A stretch of 64,000 nt of DNA from Filosporella fistucella (GCA_030077755.1 JAQJZZ010000017.1:1488001-1552000), one strand, 5' to 3'. Counted from the stretch's first letter, positions 1-12,350 are shown. The notes: a model not told the origin generated them from the letters alone. Numbers and translations: made by a program.

Positions 1-211
1 ATCACAATGAGACTCACAATCCCATGCTTTTCCTTCCTATACCAAACCTTTCTCCTTAGGTTTGAGTAGAGAAATCTACTGCCACTATTTCGAAGGGACT
101 ATTCGTTTAACTCTCCACCTTGTAGACTGATTGGTAGATGTATAGCAACATATCATCTCTAGAGGACTTATGACTATAGTACAAGACAGTAATAAAATAT
201 GCATTTAAACT

Positions 212-1823
212 CTATTGAAACTCGCCCAAGTCCTGCTTAATGATCTCTTTATCCTTTCCGCTCCCCTTCATTGCAGTATTTCCCTTTTTGACATCCTCCA
301 TAACTCTTGCCAATCTCACAATCGCTTCTGTGAGATCACTCTCTTCTTCCCAAGCAAAACAAAGCCTAATCGAGTTCTCAAACTTGACACTTGAATCATT
401 TGATACTTCAAAGATGTGGCCTGGCGCCACGATCAAGTTTTCGTCTTGTTTAGACTTCTCTGTGACAACTGCCGCGTTGATACTAGATGGTAGTTCCAGC
501 CAGATGAAATATCCACCAAATGTTAATGCTCCTCCAAAACTCACTTCACCAACTGTGACACCCAATGGAATCAAATGTTTTTCGATGGCTGCAATCATAA
601 CAGTAAACCGTTGCTGATAAGCGGGTATCAAGACATTAGCGATATGGCTTTGAAGCTCTCCTTTCTTGAGCAATTCTGCCATCATCGTCGCTGCCAGCTG
701 ACTAGGCGCTCCACCTGACCTAGAAGAACCACATTGCGATAATCCATACGTGAACTTCGGTGTCGCTTCAGCCCACCCAGTCCTAACACCCGGTCCCGCG
801 ATTTTAGAAAAGGAACCATTGGAGACAGCATTTCCGAAGCTGTCTGCACTCGGTACTGGTTCCAGAGTTCGATCTATATCGACTAATCTCGGTAATAGAG
901 CTTCTGATAAGTTTTTGGTAGATGAAGGGGATGTATGGAATTGGAGGAAATCGTAGACATCGTCTGTGATGATTAAGGCGTCGTATTTTCGAGCTAGGCG
1001 GACGAGATTTTGGCGGTTTGAGAGGGACATTGTCTTGCCGGATGGGTTGGAGAAGGTTGGGACGCAGTAAATGACATGGCGATATACCTTTGACCAGGGC
1101 GTTGACCGTTTCAGTGTCTGATTCGGCGTTAGCAATGTACAACAAACACAAAAGCGCTGAAAAGTCGAGGTGTATGAACTTCCTCACAGATATAAGGAAG
1201 AGTGAACGGGTCACATGCTTGTGTGTGTTTTACAACATCCTCCACGAGCTAGAATTATAAAAACCCAATAAACTTACTTTCGTATCCTCATCCTCGCGTT
1301 CCACCTTCTCCAACTCCCTCTCCAAAGCCACCAAATCAATTCCCTCCTTCCCCTCCTCCACAGCCCTTAGTCTCAGCCCCGAATCCTCAAAAATCCGACA
1401 AGCCAAAAAATAACAAGGCGCGACCATCCAAACCCTCGTTTTCAACGGATCCGTAAAAACCTGTAATACACAAGCTAGATTTTGACTCGCTCCTCCAGTA
1501 ATACAAATCCTATCTGCCTCTGGGTTACCACCATAGAATTTACTAAGCCATTTCGAGATCTCTTCTCGGAGGGGTTGAAAGCCTGGGTCGGGACCGTAGA
1601 GGAGACCTGGGATGGAGATAGATGGGTCGGAGAGGGCGGATTGGGCGGCTTGACGGATGGCGTTTGTGGGGAGGAGAGAGGGATTGGGCCAGCCGCGGAG
1701 GAGGTTGATGGGTTTTTTGGTGCCCATGGTTATGGTTCTGAGAGAGGGGCTTGAGGAAGTGATATGAGCGCGTATCAATTTGGGTATTGTGAGTGAGACA
1801 CGTGGATATTTTGAGAGATGCAT
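212..1823 (-). CDS. PLP-dependent class I/II aminotransferase
   Basis: Exons 1823-1278 and 1117-212 join in phase 0 across a 160-nt GT-AG intron, giving 483 aa. The protein shows the fold-type I pattern: INLLRGWPNPSLLP near the start, YGPDPGFQPLREEI, the PSG-containing CVPTFSNPSGKTM segment, TDDVYDFL, and the lysine of NGSFSKIAGPGVRTGWAEA, which should form the Schiff base with pyridoxal phosphate. These blocks match the 2-aminoadipate/YER152C-like branch of fungal aminotransferases; the amino donor cannot be told from sequence. A second ATG at 1727 begins right at the conserved domain and would give 451 aa. The extra 32 residues of the longer form are Ser/Arg-rich without acids, so they may be a mitochondrial presequence. 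The intron is two to three times longer than others in the window. The next gene upstream is divergent. Confidence 0.85.
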
Positions 1824-2389
1824 GCAATGATGTATGAAGCAGAGAAGAGAACTATGAACAAAGGTGGGGTAGTGGAGAAAATAATCACAAATTGAGACTT
1901 TGCATGGAAACCAGTGTAGAGAAGTGAATACAGCAAAAAGATAGTCTTATGATAATAGTATACGTGGAAAGGAGCACCAGGTTTGATTTGAAAGGACTTG
2001 TTATTCATCAAATGCAGTTATTGAAGCGTGTCACGTGAATTACCCCTCCACCCAAGAAAGTCTCCCCTTAACCCACAATCTCAAGCCTCAAGCGCTCCCA
2101 ATCATGGTTCCCTGGTTTCTTTTCAAGAAAAATAATTAGACTCACCAATAGAACAGACCTCTGTACAACATTCGTGTTTCAGAATCGACTCGACCCCAAA
2201 CTTGACAACATCCTTGACATATGACGTATATTTTGCCACGATCTTGGAAGATGTCGATCATTGATATAAATGCATGGAAGCAGACACATTGGGGTAGAAT
2301 GTCCGAAATCTAGACACACAACAGATACCTCATTCCCAAAGCAGCATTTCCAAATTCTTCACACAAATAATTCTCAGAATTAACACATT
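1824..2389 (+). promoter_or_regulatory. Divergent intergenic region with STRE and TATA motifs
   Basis: This gap separates the aminotransferase (leftward) from the small glycine-rich gene (rightward). It holds two CCCCT stress-response-type pentamers at 2043-2047 and 2064-2068, a CACGTG at about 2032, and a TATAAA at 2265-2270, about 120 bp before the ATG at 2390. The TATA box position suits the rightward gene. The STRE reading rests on yeast Msn2/4 knowledge and is inference here. Confidence 0.45.
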
Positions 2390-2723
2390 ATGCCTATCGG
2401 AGAGAACAAAGATTCAGGCGTCACAGCCGGTGCCAAGTTCGTCACTTCAACTATCGGTAATGTTGCTGGTGGCTTGACGAATACAGGTGAGCACCTCTCT
2501 CCAAAACTCTTCTCTCAAAACTTGAGTCACACGTATACTGACTTATAAAGTCGGTGGTGTCGTCGGCGCAGCAGGCAGAGGTCTCGGCGAGACGGTCACA
2601 GGAGCAACTGGTTCGGCTGGAAAGGGTGTTGGAGATGGTATTAAGAGTGTAGGAAATGGAGTTGAGGATGGAGCTGCAAATGTAGCGAAGACCGCGAAGA
2701 ATGCTGGGGAGTGGAAAACTTAG
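2390..2723 (+). CDS. Small glycine-rich LEA-like protein
   Basis: Two exons, 2390-2486 and 2551-2723, join (ACA G|TC) into an 89-aa protein with no Cys or Trp-rich core. Its body is a run of Gly/Ala/Val/Thr with Lys, Asp and Glu spaced every few residues (for example GRGLGETVTGATGSAGKGVG), with no transmembrane segment or signal peptide. Such low-complexity amphipathic sequences resemble late-embryogenesis-abundant and other desiccation or heat-stress proteins, but I do not recognise a named family. The intron is a normal 64-nt GT-AG intron, which supports a real gene despite its size. The promoter carries TATA and CCCCT motifs, in keeping with a strongly inducible stress gene. Function is inference only. 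Confidence 0.7.
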
Positions 2724-2860
2724 ATATGGATGTCATGATATAGAATTGGCTGAAGAGAGATTCATTTTGATATTCTCATGAATATATATACCCCCTAATA
2801 CAAGATCCTTGCTCCTAAATCTGTGCTTCATTCCGTAATTCAAATAAATGATAGAGAGAA

Positions 2861-4646
2861 TTAGAAAGTAATATATGTGAGTGCTCTCTTGTGCCACGGT
2901 TGGCTATAGTAAGCATCCAGAAAGGCGACATCTTCCTCCGTCAATGGTCTTCGTCCCGTCTGGAGGTCAGCTTTCGCCGGATCCACGAATTTCGTTCTGA
3001 ACACGAGTTTGTACCCGAGATATAACGCCAGAAATAGTGGTACGCATAAGAAGGTCTGAAAGAAAGTCTCGGCGGTAGTAGGAGCATGAATTGGGAATAA
3101 TGACACGTAAAACACCGATGCAATGACGAAAACGCTGCTACCAAAGAGAAAAACGCTTCCTAGTGGCCAGTATTTATTTTTGTATGCGTATTGAAGTGTC
3201 AGAGGATCGTCATTCTGGGCCTTGAAAGCAGCACGCATTCGCCAATTGGTAATGGAGATGGTGATGTAGGACAGGAAATAGACAGTGGATGAGATCGAAC
3301 TGAACCAAGTGAAGATGACCGCACCAGTATCCGAGCAGTTGATGTACGTGAATACTGTAGATAGAGCCATTGCGATAAGGAGTGACATATAAGGACGACC
3401 TTGCTTGTCGATGCGGCCAAAGATGGAGGGGAACATTCCCATTCTTGCCATTGCTGTTGAGACCCGAGAAGAAATGTACAGAGATTCAGCACCAATTGCA
3501 CAAAGTCCAATGAGGATCACGACGTTCAGGATATCGGGGAGGACTTTGATTCCTGCGTCGTTCATGGCGATGACGAAAGGACTAGCAGCGATTGTTGAGG
3601 TTCCGAGAAGACGTTCATCTGTATATGGAACTAGGACAGTGATGAACGCGACTGATGTCAGGTAGAAGAAGAAGATCCGGATGACCAAATTTGTGCATGC
3701 TCTTGGGAGGTTCCAGCGAGGGAAATCAGCTTCGCCGTTGGAGATGGCCATGATTTCTTGTCCTCCTGTTGACCAAGCTGCAAGGAGAAAAGTTTGAGCG
3801 ACTCCCTAAGCATGGTTAGTAGGGAAGTTCTCAGTGGTGAAAGGAATACCGACTTTATATCCATTAGGAAATGCCGGCAAGCTGCGATAGTTCTCTGCAT
3901 GGCTTGTGCTTCCAGTTGATCCAGCTCCACACGTTATCGCAAGACAGGTGAGCAAGATCACGATCATTGCAACCACCTTGACCGCAGCGGTCCCAAATTC
4001 AAACTCTGCGAACCATTTATTAGGGAATAGGTGGATTGCGAAGACGATGACCAGATAAATTGTCATGCAGGCAGCTGTTGGTAGAGCATCTGTCCAGTAT
4101 GACAAGATAACTCGAACTATTGCTCCTTCTGATGCGACGACGGTGATCCAGGCAATCCATTCACAGAAACCTGACGTCGTATTAGATATGATAATCTAGT
4201 AGATGTTTGAGACTTGCCAATTGCAAAACCAAGGGCAGGGTCAACGAAGCGGGCAGCATGATCGACGAACGCTCCAGATGTTGGGAAGATGCAGCAGGCT
4301 TCCGACATAACTTGCATGACTGTCCAGCTCATGGTACAAATCAAAGTCCATCCGATGAACATTCCAGAGTAATTGCCGTATCGAAGAGCCTTTAAAAATG
4401 TCAGCATCGCATGCGAGTATTTCAAGATACCTCAACTACCTTTCCGGTACTGATGAAGATGCCAGAGCCAATGCATCCTCCCAAACAGATCATCTGAATA
4501 TGGCGAGCTTTGAAGGTACGGTGAAGATTACTGGTATTCTCTTTTCCGGACTCGTTGGGATAGTCGAGGACTTGTCCATACTCGACTGCTGGAATGCTGG
4601 TGCTCTCGTCCGAGGCACCATGCTTTTCATCGTACTTGGCATCCAT
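2861..4646 (-). CDS. Amino-acid permease (APC superfamily)
   Basis: Exons are 4646-4440, 4389-4218, 4170-3854 and 3805-2861, giving 546 aa. The N-terminal motif HIQMICLGGCIGSGIFISTG and the FAIGFCEWIAWITVVASEGA segment are hallmarks of fungal amino-acid permeases (YAT/AAT family); about 12 hydrophobic segments follow. It should sit in the plasma membrane and import amino acids by proton symport; substrate is unknown. The start is the first ATG in frame (4646); 20 further codons upstream are open but lack an ATG, so an earlier exon is possible. Intron 2 (4217-4171) starts GCAAGT instead of GT and is a GC-AG intron. Intron 3 (donor GTCGGT) is forced by an in-frame TAG just before the acceptor and has a clear ACTAAC branch point. 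Confidence 0.88.
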
Positions 4647-4706
4647 TTCAACAGCTGATTGAGAAATCGAACAGGGTCTGACTCGAGTTGAAACTCTTCC
4701 TTCCAA

Positions 4707-6340
4707 CTAAGGAGAGATTTGAGCAGCTTCTATAGTTGAGTAGCTACCATGTACGTAGGTACGTGAGCTGATAAGCTTCTTGTGCACTCATGGATACTCA
4801 AGCTCGAGACAAGGTTCAGAAGTGGGGAGCATAAGCAGGCAGATAGAGACCAAATGCCAACTACAATTTTATCTTAGATTTTATTCCATAGTATCAGGGT
4901 GTTGAGACCGTTCAGGCCTATGACTTGAATCTTAGATCATTAACGAAGTTCTAGCTACCCAGTTTGAGCAACGCCACATACTTCAAGAACGCTCGAAAAA
5001 GCAAGTCTCCACGATGGCATCGATTGATCATAATGAAATGTGAAGAGAATATCACGACGGGCAAGAGTGATCTGTGAATGATGGGGATAGGCTGTCTGGG
5101 CCTTGTCAGGTCAGACCCACCCCCATTATTCCCATATATCGAGGCGGTACTGGGGCTTCCCATGCGACAAGTGGGTACACTGAGGTCCATCCTCCACGTT
5201 GCAGGAAGTCTATTATATTGCTATACAAGATAAACTTAATGGCTGAATCCTGTTCAAGAGATTCAACTTTGAGCAACGCCCGGAAACTCTGTACTGAGCG
5301 TGATAGAGCAAGCAGGAACATCGCAATCAGTTTGACAAAAGTTGGCGAACTGTCGGGATCCCTTTCCAGAACGAGATTCGGTTTTTCATACTCTCCAGCT
5401 TGAAGACCAGTATTGATAGGGATGTTCGGTAAGATATCAAATGCATGTACATGTCCCCAGCTGTCTGCCTTGAACTCTCATCCCACTCTTGACCCATGAA
5501 ACAGATAAGAAAACAACATGCCTTTTTTTGATGAGTATATGGCCTGAGTGAAATTGCCACCTTGCAGCTACTCAGGCAGATTCAATGTAGTAGATACGAC
5601 TTCGTACTCCTTTGTCTCTTGGATATGAAGGAAATGTGCAAGTATACAAGCATCAGAGCTCTTGAGGTCCGGCCCGACTGGAATAGAAGTGCAGCTGGGT
5701 CTCGTGATCATGTCATGTGACTTGTTTATTTCGAGCTTCATTTTCATCTGTTGTGTCTCTGCATTTTGCACAGGATATACTATATATGATCTGTATCTGT
5801 GTTTCAAATACTTCTTGAATTTCTGTTCTCTTTATCCTTTTCTGAATTTTGGAAATCGCATAGTCAAACCCTCTAATTCTTCTCGTATACTTTCAACTTT
5901 CCAATAATGTATACCCATCTCGTATAAACTCACGTGTATTCAAGATCCAAACAAGCATCAGTTTTGCCTCAGCTTTCAGCTTGGTCTTATTATCCAAATA
6001 CAACAGCCAATTATCATGTTGTCTGACTCGGATTTTGCCCGTCTTAGGCAAGCGGGGCATTTGCGGGGTCGGAAAACGGAAAGGGGTCCAGTGAGCACTA
6101 AGCCTCCATTTTCACATGAAAGAAATATATACGGAGAATCCAGCTCCACTGCTTCCAAGTTTTATATTTATACAGTATTTCAATCAATATATTTGAACTT
6201 TGATACTTCATACTTTTTTAACATTATATTGACTCTCCAAGCTCTCATTTTCGAAGTCGACTCGTGCGGGAGACAATTCAAGCTGCATATATCTACCATA
6301 GATAGAAAGCTGAAGCTCCTCGTGAGAGTTACACCGCGAT
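4707..6340. other. Intergenic, no gene recognised
   Basis: About 1.6 kb between the permease and the next rightward gene. Open frames up to about 120 codons occur on both strands, but none shows a recognisable domain, a splice-consistent structure or a sensible composition. It should hold the promoters of both flanking genes; a CACGTG lies near 5931. Confidence 0.5.
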
Positions 6341-6816
6341 ATGTCTCGAATCCCAGTCATACTCTGTGGGAAAACACCCATGATTGCTAATGCAGTCAAA
6401 GCAGCTCTTCTACCAGAATATGAAGGTCAGCTTCACTTCCAATCAACCTGCAACCAAAATCTGACAATGTCTTAGTGATCCACGTGATCCTGACTCCGTC
6501 TGCTGGAGTCTCTGAGATTCCCACCATCTTAGCGGGAAATAAGCCAAATGTGACTGATAATCTTGGATCACAAAACTATGCGAGGAAACCGGAAGCCATA
6601 GTCACAGGCGCGGGTTATGATGAGGCGGCTGTGGAGAAAATGAGAGAGGCGTGTAAGGGACTTAGTAGAATACCGTGGTTGAGACCTGACACGTCTGTTC
6701 CTACGCCGCCACTGGGGCCCAAGTATGGACAAGCGATGGTGAAGAGGGTTAAGATGTGCTTAGGAGAGCTGGCTGAGGAGGATAGGATGAATGATGATGG
6801 GGTTTATTTTTTCTAG
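6341..6816 (+). CDS. Small conserved-looking fungal protein, function unknown
   Basis: Exons 6341-6425 and 6476-6816 join (G|TG) to a 141-aa protein. It begins MSRIPVILCGKTPMIANAVK, a beta strand followed by a Gly turn and a helix, like the first unit of a Rossmann-type nucleotide-binding fold, and then VIHVILTP, a likely second strand. The second half carries RIPWLRPDTSVPTPPLGPKY followed by a basic helix. I have the impression of a common small fungal protein with this WLRPD...PPLGP block but can give no name or function. There is no signal peptide or membrane segment. Its right neighbour, an MFS exporter, is convergent, so there is no reason to assume co-regulation. Confidence 0.7.
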
Positions 6817-7199
6817 GCTGGTGTCAAAGTTGTGTCAATTAGGGATGCTACGTGAGACCGCGGTCGGCGAAAAATGGTTCTCACTAGGGAAAGCAGTTGA
6901 TTCAAATTACGTGATTATCCTGTTACTGTGTGCGAACTAAACCCCATTTCAGCGAGATAGGCAAGTGTATGGCAAAGCACAAGATCCTTCATCCTTTATT
7001 TTGCTCAATGGATTTTCTGGTTTGAATAGGCTAACTTGAGTAGAATAGTATATTTGAAGTATTGGGAGACGTTATAATATTATACACACAGAAGCCATAA
7101 GTCTAGATCTCCATCCTTGGTGCTCTATGTACTCGGAGATGGCTGATCAACAATCCAATAAAAACAAGTCCAATTTTTGGCTTTCGCCAGAGCCTCCGC
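6817..7199. other. Convergent intergenic region
   Basis: 383 bp between two convergent genes; presumably the two 3' UTRs. AT-rich, nothing else seen. Confidence 0.5.
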
Positions 7200-9032
7200 T
7201 TAAAATCCTTTCTTGATTTCAATACCTTTGATGCTCTTCCACTCCACAAGAAGAGCTCCGACTAGACCCAGACACGACGCGATAATCCCAACTCGAAACA
7301 CAGAGTCCAATGCATTGTTAAACGCCAGAATCACTGCGTCTGCATAATCCGGACCGAATACTTCTCTCAACTCAAGAGCACCTAAGTTGACTATCTGACT
7401 AGGGTCTATAGGATACGCAGCCATTAGACCAGGAATCTTAGTGAGGTTCTCAACAAGTCGGTTGCTGAGCACGCTTTGCCCTACTGTCACGAAGATAGCT
7501 CCTCCGAGAGACTGTCCGAAGAATTTCAACGAAACGCCTGTTGGAACATCTTTCGATGGCAGAACCGTTTGAGCAGCGAGACCGGCTTGCTGTTGACCGA
7601 GACCAATGCCAAAGCCAAAGACGACTTGAAAGCCTATCCATACAGCCTTCGAACTGTTGACTTTGAGTGTCGATATGAGCCCTGCTCCAACTGCCATGAT
7701 CATTGCGCTGAGTATCAAGAACGGCGTATAGTAGCCGATTTTGCTCGTCAGGCCACCAGAGATGATACTTGCAACCAGGAATGAAATCACCAAAGGGAGT
7801 GTTCGAATTCCAGATTCAAGAGCATCGACCCCCTGAATAGCTTGAAACCATATTGGCAATACCAAAGTGACAAGCATCATTGCACCTGCAATACAGAAGG
7901 CAAAGAATGAGGCTGCTGTAACACTGCGATACTTGAGGATTCGCGGTGGCAAGGTGGCGTTTTCTTGTTTCCAGACTTGAATGACGCAGAACGCGATAAT
8001 GAGGATGCCGGCGAGGATAAGTAATACGATGATTCGAGCGTTGCTCCAGGAGTATTTTGAACCTCCCCACTGTAGCGCAAAGAGAAGACAGACCATCGCA
8101 GGAATGAAGACGAGAGTGCCAATCGGATCAAGTCTCTCTATCTTTTCTCTCGATGAGAGTTTCGCGTCTTCGGGATTAGAACCTAGAGGCCCGGTTTGCT
8201 TTGCCCTGAGGAAGAATAACGTGAGCAGGACTGTGATTCCTCCAATAGGTAAGTTGATGTAAAAGCACCTTTAGTATATCAGCCATGCACTGAAATAATT
8301 ATAGTGGCGTCTTACCATCTCCAAGACAACTTCGTCGTGAAAGCTCCTCCAAGAAGGGGCCCCACGATCGCTGAAATCATCATTATTCCACCCATAACAC
8401 CCATATATGCTGGCCGTCGACGAAGCGGTACCATGTACACTGTCAACATGATACTTCCAGAGAATATCCCAGATGTGCCCAGTCCCGAAACTGCTCTCCC
8501 GACAATGAATACAGCTGAGCTATTGGCTACACCACAAATCAAAGAACCTAGCTCAAATAGCATTATGCTACTTAGGAATGTCCATTTTGGCGAATAGAAA
8601 GTATAGATACGACCAAAGAACAACTGAGATGCACAAGTTGTAAGTAAGTATGCACTTGAATACCAGCCAATATCTCCGACTGAATTGAAGGTATTCGTCA
8701 TTATTGGAATTGCAGTAGCAATTATCATGCGATCCTAATTCAGGAGTGAGTAAATGCTTCATTTTGTCTTTGTAGGATTGATCACTTACAAGCGACGTGA
8801 GAAAGAGTGCCATGAGGATTGCAATCATCACAGGAATGACCTGTTTCGTAGGAGGATACACTTTTGTCGCATCTTCTTCAACGGCAGAGAGGACTTTCCT
8901 TTCCTTTAGAGATTTATCGGAGCTATCCACACCCTTTTCGACATCATGCACTTCTGGTTCGTTTTCGTTCTGGTTATCCACTGCCATTGTGTCTCTTGCC
9001 TGAGGATATTTGGATTGTTTTGGTTCAGTCAT
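7200..9032 (-). CDS. MFS drug/toxin efflux transporter, DHA2 (14-TM) type
   Basis: Exons 9032-8790, 8734-8316 and 8268-7200 give 576 aa. About 80 cytosolic, acidic N-terminal residues are followed by 14 hydrophobic segments. The L|DRMIIATAIPIMTNTF motif, GWYSSAYLLTTCASQLFFG, RRRPAYMGVMGG and SWRWCFYINLPIG are the classic signatures of the fungal H+-antiporter DHA2 family that includes mycotoxin and azole exporters. It should export small toxic compounds across the plasma membrane by proton antiport; substrate cannot be predicted. All splice sites are GT-AG and the junctions fall inside conserved motifs, which supports the model. No biosynthetic core gene lies beside it, so a secondary-metabolite role is not indicated by context. 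Confidence 0.9.
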
Positions 9033-9675
9033 GAGAATAGGAACTGGAGCCTGAAATGGGGAACAATTTGATGAAGGAGGTGAATTTGGAAAATGAAAAT
9101 GTGCCTACCATCCTCGTTCTATACTCATAACTATATGCTCAATGGCCCAGGCCAGATTGAAATACTAGAATCCGATTCTTTATCGAAATCATTATTGCGG
9201 TGTCTACCTAGAGCCCCGAGAATGCTAAATACATTTAGGGACAACTCTCGGAAACATGAAAATCCCGAGATGGTGTGACGATTCGCGGAGAAGAGTATAA
9301 CAGACCAGATGCTTTTCGGAAAGTTGTAAACTCCGAAACTTATAACAAGACTCGCGAAAACCAATTATCTGAGCCTTTGCGAAAGGAGAATGTGCCAATC
9401 GAAAGGAATATTCGAATGATGAAAGTGTGATTCTCGGTAACGACTGATCTCAGATCGATGCCTCACCCTGAATAGTATAATTCCAATTTAGGCTGTATAT
9501 AATGAGGCACAGAATTTCTCATTTGTATCCTGATGTTTCTTCATTGTACTGTCTTCTGTCATTTACACGTCCTGATATCCCAGTACCGATTCAAATTTTT
9601 GAAGTCCCAGACATGTATCCTAACCCATGAAAATACAAGTACCTAATCCGAAAGCTCATGATCCCTCCCCACTAC
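9033..9675. other. Promoter of the MFS gene; no gene recognised
   Basis: 643 bp of moderately AT-rich DNA upstream of the exporter and downstream of the decayed MYND copy A. No coding signal seen. Confidence 0.5.
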
Positions 9676-10450
9676 CTAGAACTCACTATCAACATCCAAA
9701 TCCATCTCCATCGCCTCATCATTAGCATCCAAATTCTGCGTCATATCTCCTTCAGATAATTTTTCGGCTACCAGCTCCTCGAAACATTTCTCGAAACGAT
9801 CAGAAAGAAAATATTCTCGAATGAGATTTTTCATTCCATTGTCCTCGAAGTCGTCCTCATCTCGCGCATAAATTTCTACAACTCATCTCGCATATCGCAC
9901 ACCACCATCTCTCCTATGTAGCGAACCAAGCTCTCGACTTGTTGCACCGTGATGCATGTCTTATCCTTGCGGACCACCAGAGCCGTTGGATGTATCTTTC
10001 TAACATACTTCGACGGTAATGAGCCCCACCGCTCTTCATCGTCAGGGGGTTGGCGTTTACCATGATCATACCAGCCTATGAGTCGCATATGGATCAAAGC
10101 TTGAACTAACATCAAATGTGGTAGCTCATAACTTCTCCAAGCCCCGCTGCTGAAGAAGTAGTGGAAAACCCATCTGCTTGGTGATGGAAGAAAGGTCCCT
10201 GTGGTTTCTAGTAAATATAGTGTGGGTTTTGTTGACCGATACGCTGCGATATTTTCTTCTTTCCTAGGAACTTCATATCGCCACTGCAGTTGATGATGAC
10301 GCATTTGGTCCATGCATTCTCATCCCAAATAAAACACCGGTTATCAATGTCGCTTTAATATAGGTTGTTTTTCCGGTGAAATAGTTAAAGGAATATCGAA
10401 GATCAGCGAGGTGAATGTCTTCGTATCCCGGGTAATGTTCGTCTTTGCTC
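9676..10450 (-). pseudogene. Decayed MYND-family protein, copy A (C-terminal part)
   Basis: Reading leftward from about 10450, recognisable family blocks appear in changing frames: EDIHLADLRYSFNYF, then in a second frame NRCFIWDENAWTKCVIINC, then in a third ALVVRKDKTCITVQQVESL, and after another one-base slip VEIYARDEDDFEDNG, ending with DMDLDVDSEF-like acidic residues and TAG at 9676. The same blocks, in the same order, occur in copies B and C nearby. At least three frame changes without usable introns mean it cannot make the ancestral protein. The finger-bearing N-terminus is not detectable upstream, so the copy is also 5'-truncated. The molecular role of the family's C-terminal domain is not known to me. 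Confidence 0.65.
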
Positions 10451-11074
10451 GGTGGTTGGTACGGTGTCTTGATATTCTGGAAGTTTTGTTGTGGTTGCAA
10501 GTTAAGAAAGAAAAGAAAGCTATGGAAGATGCAGTTGAGAGAGGATGTCAAGTGGTGGTCGATTGAATGTGATATGTCTAGTAAAAGGGTAGACGTAGCA
10601 ATCCTGACACCGGAAGGACAATTGATCGTATCAGATAGAAGAGTGAATCTTTATAACGGTGTTATTTGCAACCTTGAATTCTGTCATTTCTTACATATCA
10701 AGCAGTTCGAGTCAATACAAGGTCCGTTTTCTTTTGTGCTCTGCCGCCTATCTTCGCACATCGACGCGGTCTATTATAAATGCATGATGTCGACTTTGAA
10801 CCCTAAACTAAAGCTCCAATTCTTCATCCGAGCTGAAATGCCACTATATGCACTCTTAGGAAGGACGATTAGTACATATTTTAAGCCACTGCCTTAATGT
10901 CACACCTAAGGATGATTTCAAGATTTTCGATTTGATATTGGTAAAGGAGTTCCACCTTCACATTTTTCCTATGCTATTCCCAGTCATCACCAACTTCGAG
11001 CGTCCGTCAGGAGGATCAGATGATATCACCTTCTTCCAGACCCTTTCCCATGCCCTTTTCCCATCTTGAATAAT
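10451..11074. other. Spacer between MYND copies A and B
   Basis: 624 bp. A rightward open frame from 10445 to 10897 (150 codons) crosses it, but it overlaps copy A antisense, shows no domain I recognise and has no promoter or splice evidence; I leave it uncalled. Confidence 0.4.
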
Positions 11075-12350
11075 TTATGCAGCAGAAGGCGGCATGCCAC
11101 CTGTCGATGACTCCTGGTTAACCTCCTCCCATACTAGCGCCAATTGCTCTTGAGTCTCTCTGTAGACGGTCATGTTGCAGTACTTCTCGATCAATCCTCT
11201 GCGTACGGGTTCGTCTCCAATGATCGGCATCTTTCGTTTCTATTTCATTGTCCAACATGCACTTATGCGAAGCATGAAAAACAAGCTGAAAACCATCCTG
11301 AATGGTGACATCTTTTCTGTCCGACCTGGCAACCAGAGTGGTAGCTTGCTGCATCCCAGTCCAGTCTGGTGAGGGTTTTCCCCAATTTTCATTTCTTGCT
11401 GTCCAGTTTCGTATCAATCGTGAGAACGGCCGCTACCGGATTTTGACAAAACCAGGAGTCGCGTCAGAGCAGGCTGGCTACCTCTAAGTTGTGAAATTAC
11501 TTAAAAAGCACCAGCGAGATCTCCAACTGAGTTGATAGCGTGGAAATTGCTGTTCCGATAGACCAGTATCCAGGGGTTTTGATATTCACATCCACCTCTC
11601 GATATTGCTCCTTGTCAAGATACAACATGTCTGCGTCACAATTAATCAGAACGCCTTTGCACCACTCGGTACAATCGCGTAGGAGAAAATGGTTCTTCTC
11701 ATCTAGTTCAAAAATACCGTTGTCTCGGGTGAGATAATCGATTGCATAACGAAGATCAGCTGGGCTGACGTCTTCATATTGGCCATCTTTCTTTGTTGTC
11801 ACCAGAACATTGCCATCATAGATATCGCAGCTATATCCCTTGTTGAATCCCATAATGCAACTGTTTTGACGAATCTTCCCAAGACATTTTCTTCCACGTG
11901 GACTTCCAGGGTATGAGCATTTTTAGACCACCGATTTGGCCGAGGCATAGAGTCGCTGTAATGTGTATCCCAGTAATTTCCAATTTGAATTGACGTGGGT
12001 GCATTCAAGAATTTTTCAATTCCGGTTTTGTGTGTGTGTTAATCCGCTCCAGAGATCCCACCATGAAATTTCGTGGGTGGATGGCACGGGTGAGCCAGAC
12101 CAGCTCGGGTTTATTGTATTCCATGGGGAGGAGGATGCAAAGAATCTTTTTGGCATCACATCCTTTGTAAGGAATATCGCTGTAACAGGTCTCTGTTCTT
12201 TTATCAAGGAGGCGAAATTTTCGCAAAGTAGTTTGTGGAGTGGATAATCGAGTCTCTGGCATTCAGGGGAGCAAGACGCGGTGGTTTGCATCGCGCACAT
12301 CTGCGTGTGGTGTCTTTGCAACAGACAAGACAGGGAAGAGATTGAGGGCG
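11075..12350 (-). pseudogene. Decayed MYND zinc-finger protein, copy B (near full length)
   Basis: Reading leftward, a MYND finger is visible in two frames: CLVCCKDTTRRCARCK, then after a one-base slip CSPECQRLDYPLHKLLC, which together supply the expected Cys/His ligands. Further slips lead to ILCILLPMEYNKPELVWL, then GFNKGYSCDIYDGNV, EDVSPADLRYAIDYL, WCKGVLINCDAD, TTLVARSDRKDVTIQ and finally IEKYCNMTVYRETQEQLAL with TAA at 11075. I count at least four frame changes plus in-frame stops (one at 11497), and no intron pairs that would repair them. MYND fingers bind proline-rich partner peptides; the copy is the only one of the three that retains the finger. It is head-to-head with copy C. Confidence 0.75.

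Noticed and set aside
804..1214. Leftward open frame inside the aminotransferase region
   Set aside because: Frame shadow of exon 2 and of the long intron.
4647..4706. Upstream extension of the permease
   Set aside because: Open for 20 codons but begins at TTG, so ATG 4646 was used; a further 5' exon is still possible.
7200..9032. Secondary-metabolite cluster around the MFS exporter
   Set aside because: No PKS, NRPS, terpene cyclase, P450 or pathway regulator lies beside it.
10445..10897. 150-codon rightward open frame antisense to MYND copy A
   Set aside because: Overlaps decayed sequence, has no recognisable domain and no promoter or splice support.
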